Shown piece after piece: positions 61,120 to 64,000 of a stretch of DNA of 64,000 bases; position 1 is the first letter of the stretch; each line of letters begins with the position of its first letter. A program made the position numbers and the translations under genes. The DNA is from Emiliania huxleyi CCMP1516 (Eukaryota > Haptophyta > Isochrysidales > Noelaerhabdaceae), in the NCBI RefSeq assembly GCF_000372725.1, contig NW_005199194.1, forward strand, positions 171,912 through 235,911, given 5' to 3'. The notes below the pieces were generated by a model. The model was given only the letters and a program-made list of their open reading frames with translations. It was not told where the DNA came from and ran no database searches.

Positions 61120-61815
61120 ATGCTCCTCCAAGCCCAGCGAAGCCTGCGTCGCGTCGCGTGCGCGCGGCCGCGCCCGGCTCTCGCCTCCTCCTCCTCTGAA
61201 GCCGGCGCGGCTGTCTCCCTCGTGGTCTACCACGCGGTGGCGGCTCGCACGCTCGACGGCGTCCTCGAGGCGCCGCGCCAACTACAGTACCCGCCGAATT
61301 TCGCCCACACGCGGCCGAGCCGTCACCGCGCGACCGCAGGTGCTCGAGACGCTCGGCGACAAAGCGCCTGCTGCCGGCATCGACGTCGAGTGTGCGGTGC
61401 GCAGCGCGCCGTTGGGAGACGGGTGGCGGCGTTTAGAGGCCCGACCGTGGCGGCCACCGCACAGGCGGACGTGCTCAACTTGGAGGTTGGTGAGGCGAGT
61501 TTCGTCCTCAACAAGCAGGCGCCCAACCTGCAGCTCTGGCTCTCGTCACCGGCGCGCGTGCTTGCCGGCCGCCTCTTCCGAGAGAGCGAGAGCAGGTCGT
61601 GTGAGCCGCCGCACGCCCTCATTTTGCAGGTGCGTGGCCCGCTCCGGTACGACTTTGACGCGGGCTCGGCGCGGTGGCTCAACAACCGAGACGCGCACCC
61701 GCTGCTCCCCACGCTGGCCGACGACATACAGTCTCTGTGCGGCGAGGCCGTCGACTTTGGCGCGGTGGAGGAGGACGTGTCGCAGCTCTACCTCGAGCAG
61801 CTCTCGAAGCCGTAG
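61120..61815 (+). CDS. FXN: Frataxin (CyaY family), mitochondrial
   Basis: Iron-binding activator of the Fe-S cluster assembly complex in mitochondria. Exons 61120-61269, 61340-61396, 61465-61551 and 61630-61815, all phase 0; donors GC, GT, GC; 159 residues. The N-terminal 30 residues (MLLQAQRSLRRVACARPRPA) are a typical Arg-rich mitochondrial leader. The mature part follows the frataxin fold: first helix YHAVAARTLDGVLE with VLETLGDKAP, acidic edge, strand ADVLNLEVGEASFVLNKQAP, the signature NKQAPNLQLWLSSP, then VRGPLRYDFDAGSARWLNNR and the second helix HPLLPTLADDIQSLCGE. The expected SSPxxGPxRYD is restored only when the last intron is removed with its GC donor, which supports the model. Confidence 0.92.
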   Translation: MLLQAQRSLRRVACARPRPALASSSSEAGAAVSLVVYHAVAARTLDGVLEAPRQLQYPPNFAHTRPSRHRATAGARDARRQSACCRHRRRVCGAQRAVGRRVAAFRGPTVAATAQADVLNLEVGEASFVLNKQAPNLQLWLSSPARVLAGRLFRESESRSCEPPHALILQVRGPLRYDFDAGSARWLNNRDAHPLLPTLADDIQSLCGEAVDFGAVEEDVSQLYLEQLSKP

Positions 61816-62349
61816 CAGCTCCCGGAGCGCGTGTGTGGATGGGTCGAAACCGCCCGTCCCCGTGTTCCGGCGACGTGATATGCCTCAGTGCTCAAACAAA
61901 TGTTTGTCTCTCTCAACGGGTATGCGTTTCGGGGGCGGGGGGCAGAAAGAGCTAGAGCGAAGTATGATTCTTTTGAGGTGCCTTTTCTTTTTTCGAGCCG
62001 TGCTTCAAGAGAGAGAGAGAAGCCAACTCTCTCTCTGGACTCTGCTTCTCAACCCGGCAAGCATGAATTGTTGAACTGTTGTGCGGTGCACTTGGAGCAC
62101 TTGGAGTGCAGACTACTGCGCAGTCATTTAGCCTCACATCCAGCATCCAGGGCCGGGGAGCTAAGTCCTAAGAAGCACACCCAGCGGGCCGGATGATCGG
62201 GATCGGGCTAGCGCAAGAGACTGATAAATAAATAAATAAATAAAACGGACACACCAAACAAGGGGTGGGAGAAGGACAGGGTCCTGACCCCTATGGGGCT
62301 AAGAAGAATTGTTTTTGTCAATTTTGGAGCGAGTCCACCCGTAAATATT
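61816..62349. other. Intergenic region with family B and (TTTA)n-tailed repeats
   Basis: Holds the reverse copy of family B (62088-62210) immediately followed by the reverse copy of the (TTTA)n-tailed repeat (62223-62284). The FtsZ start lies only 65 bases beyond, so the repeats probably form part of its promoter or 5' leader. Confidence 0.7.
62223..62284 (-). repeat. (TTTA)n-tailed dispersed repeat, copy 2
   Basis: Reverse complement of 11751-11810 with a few substitutions and one more TTTA unit. Both copies are cut at about the same body position (GGACCCTGTCC). Confidence 0.78.
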
Positions 62350-63876
62350 ATGTTGCCTCTCCTCAGCGCCGCCGCAGCCCTCAACGCGGGGCTGCGGACG
62401 GGGACCAGCGTGGCGCGGGCGCTGCCGCCTGCTCGGCGCGCCGTCGCGCCCACCGCCCAGGACGTGATGGCGCCGTGCGTCATCAAAGTCGTCGGCGTCG
62501 GCGGTGGCGGCGGCAACGCCGTCAACCGGATGATCCAGTTCGGCCAGGCGCAGACGGGAGCGGTGGAGTACTGGGCGCTGAACACGGACATCCAGGCGCT
62601 CGACGCCTCGCTCTCGCCCAATCGCCTCGGCCTCGGCGCCGGCACTTCGCGCGGGCTCGGCGCGGGCGGCTCCCCGGACACGGGCGCTGCGTCGGCAAAG
62701 GAGTCGTTCGAGGAGATCTCCAAGATGGTGGCGGGGTCTGACATGGTGTTCGTGGTCGCGGGCATGGGCGGCGGCACCGGCTCGGGCGGCGCGCCCATCG
62801 TGGCGGAGGCGGCCAAGGCGGCGGGCGCGCTGACGGTCGGCGTCGTGACAAAGCCCTTCTCGTTTGAGGGGCAGCGGAGGATGAGGCAGGCGGACGCGGC
62901 CATCGATCAGCTGAGGCAGCACGTCGACGCGATGATCGTCGTCTCCAACGACCGGCTGCTCGACCTCGTCGAGGAGGGCACGCCGCTGCAGGAGGCGTTC
63001 TGTGTCGCAGACGATATCCTGCGACAGGCGCGGTCGCCGCCTGCTCTCATCCGCCACTCGTCCGCCGCCGCCCCCCCTCCCTCCCCCGCGACTCCTCCCG
63101 CCAGCCCCGCCCTCCCCTCGCTCCCTGTGCCGCCGGCCCCTCCTCCACGACCCTCTCCGCCGCCGCAGCCAGCTGCCAGCCGTCCCATCCGCCACCACTG
63201 CACCCTCCCTCTGCCCCTTCTCGCTCCCACCCCACCTCCTCGCAAGTCGCCCGCGCTGCCGCCCTCGCCGCCGCCCTCGTCCTCTTCGCATTTGCCGCCC
63301 GCCTCACACCGCTCACCGCCCGCCCAGCCCAACCCATAGCCCCAACCCTCCTCTCCTGCCCTCACCAACCCTCCTCTCCTCCCCTCACCAACCCTCCTCT
63401 CCTCCTCTCACCAGCCCTCCGCTCCTCTCACCAGCCCTCCGCTCCTCTCACCAGCCCTCCGCTCCTCTCACCAGCCCTCCGCTCCTCTCACCAGCCCTCC
63501 GCTCCTCTCACCAGCCCTCCGCTCCTCTCACCAGCCCTCCGCTCCTCTCACCAGCCCTCCGCTCCTCTCACCAACCCTCCGCTCCTCTCACAGGGCGTCG
63601 TCGGCATCAGCGACATCATCATCCAGCCCGGCCTCATCAACGTCGACTTCGCAGACGTACAGTCGGTGATGGGTGCCTCAGGCGTACAGCCACCCGCAGC
63701 CAGCCACCCCCCCCCCTGGAGTCACTCGAGCCACGAGTCCCCCTCCCTCTGGAGTCACTCTCCCTCTGGAGCCACCCTCCCTCACCCCACCCGCGCCTCT
63801 TCGGCCAGGCCTCGCTCTGATGGGCATCGGAACCGCAGAGGGAAAGACGCGCGCGCGCGACGCCGCCTTCGCCGCG
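62350..63876 (+). CDS. ftsZ: Plastid division protein FtsZ, 3' partial
   Basis: Tubulin-like GTPase that forms the plastid division ring. Exons 62350-63027, 63594-63681 and 63809-63876; the remaining exons lie beyond the window. Donors GC, GC, then GT. The leader (MLPLLSAAAALNAGLRTGTS, then Arg/Ala/Pro residues) suits organelle import. The GTPase core is complete up to the T7 loop: VIKVVGVGGGGGNAVNRMI (T1), EYWALNTDIQAL, FVVAGMGGGTGSGGAPIVAE (T4 tubulin signature), LTVGVVTKPFSFEGQRRMRQ, IVVSNDRLLDLVEEGTPLQE, then GVVGISDIIIQPGLINVDFA, DVQSVMGASG and LALMGIGTAEGKTRARDAAF. The GC donor at 63682 restores the conserved step VM-GASG-LALMG. An insertion near residues 90-115 (Gly-rich, LGLGAGTSRGLGAGGSPDTG) replaces the usual shorter loop. 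Mitochondrial FtsZ is possible but less likely. Confidence 0.93.
63404..63592 (+). repeat. 20-base tandem array whose units mimic the 3' splice site of FtsZ intron 1
   Basis: Seven exact copies of GCTCCTCTCACCAGCCCTCC (63421-63560), one variant (63561-63580), and the true acceptor CTCCTCTCACAG at 63582-63593 as the last, altered unit. Degenerate upstream copies go back to about 63345. Each unit has a pyrimidine run and a CAG. Confidence 0.95.
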
Positions 63877-64000
63877 GTGACCCCTCCCTCCCCCTCCCTC
63901 CCTCCCTTTCAGCCCTTCAAGATGTTACCTCCCATTCGATTCACCTCTCACTCGCTCATCTTTCTGTCCAATATTCACTCTCCTCCCTTCTTCCTAAATC

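Noticed and set aside
63404..63592. CRISPR-like array
   Set aside because: Units are 20 bases with no spacers, lie in an intron of a nuclear gene, and end at a splice acceptor. It is a minisatellite.

Overview
The window is nuclear DNA from a unicellular eukaryote with a very GC-rich genome. Most genes are broken by short introns (about 65 to 300 bases), roughly two thirds of which start with GC instead of GT. Plastid-type FtsZ, an HSP90 with a signal-peptide-plus-transit leader, a YebC/TACO1 protein with a signal-like leader, an ammonium transporter and an aquaporin together suggest a phytoplankton alga with a secondary plastid. A haptophyte is the best guess; this is inference, not proven by a marker gene.

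Layout. 1-1308: 3' part of a ShKT-domain prolyl 4-hydroxylase. 1.5-3.3 kb: a possible Sey1/RHD3-like fragment and a conserved hypothetical. 3.4-7.0 kb: a multi-exon polytopic membrane protein carrying an interstitial telomere repeat. 7.7-10.3 kb: low-complexity Ala/Pro/Lys-rich gene. 10.9-11.2 kb (-): small membrane protein. 12.6-13.7 kb: helical-repeat protein. 14.2-16.9 kb (-): plastid-type HSP90. 17-19.3 kb: a nest of mobile elements. 19.3-19.9 kb: small unknown ORF. 21.0-24.8 kb (-): UVR-DEAD-box RNA helicase. 25.6-27.9 kb: large intronless unknown ORF. 29.5-31.8 kb (-): amine-oxidase-like N-terminus and a secreted unknown. 32.9-33.9 kb (-): Tudor-like intronless ORF. 34.1-35.7 kb (-): AMT. 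36.3-37.2 kb: aquaporin. 37.7-38.2 kb: hAT-like MITE. 38.3-39.6 kb (-): DRG GTPase, head-to-head with a Pro/Ala-rich membrane protein (39.9-41.1 kb). 41.7-42.6 kb (-): YebC/TACO1. 43.0-43.7 kb (-): unknown. 44.7-48.4 kb: a receptor-like protein joining a solute-binding ectodomain, one membrane pass and an SHQW/TIR-like cytoplasmic domain. 49.5-57.2 kb (-): SWR1/p400-type remodeller. 57.1-60.7 kb: duplicated SWR1 promoter and start giving a chimeric ORF, plus a foldback element. 61.1-61.8 kb: frataxin. 62.4 kb to the end: plastid FtsZ, cut by the window edge.

The genes are housekeeping or transport genes with no operon logic. What stands out is (1) the receptor fusion at 44.7-48.4 kb, and (2) repeated evidence that introns here gain or carry duplicated splice junctions: one 69-base helicase intron equals exactly one tandem-duplication period, and several other introns hold a second copy of their own donor or acceptor. 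Three non-autonomous insertions can be read with target duplications or empty sites inside this same window.
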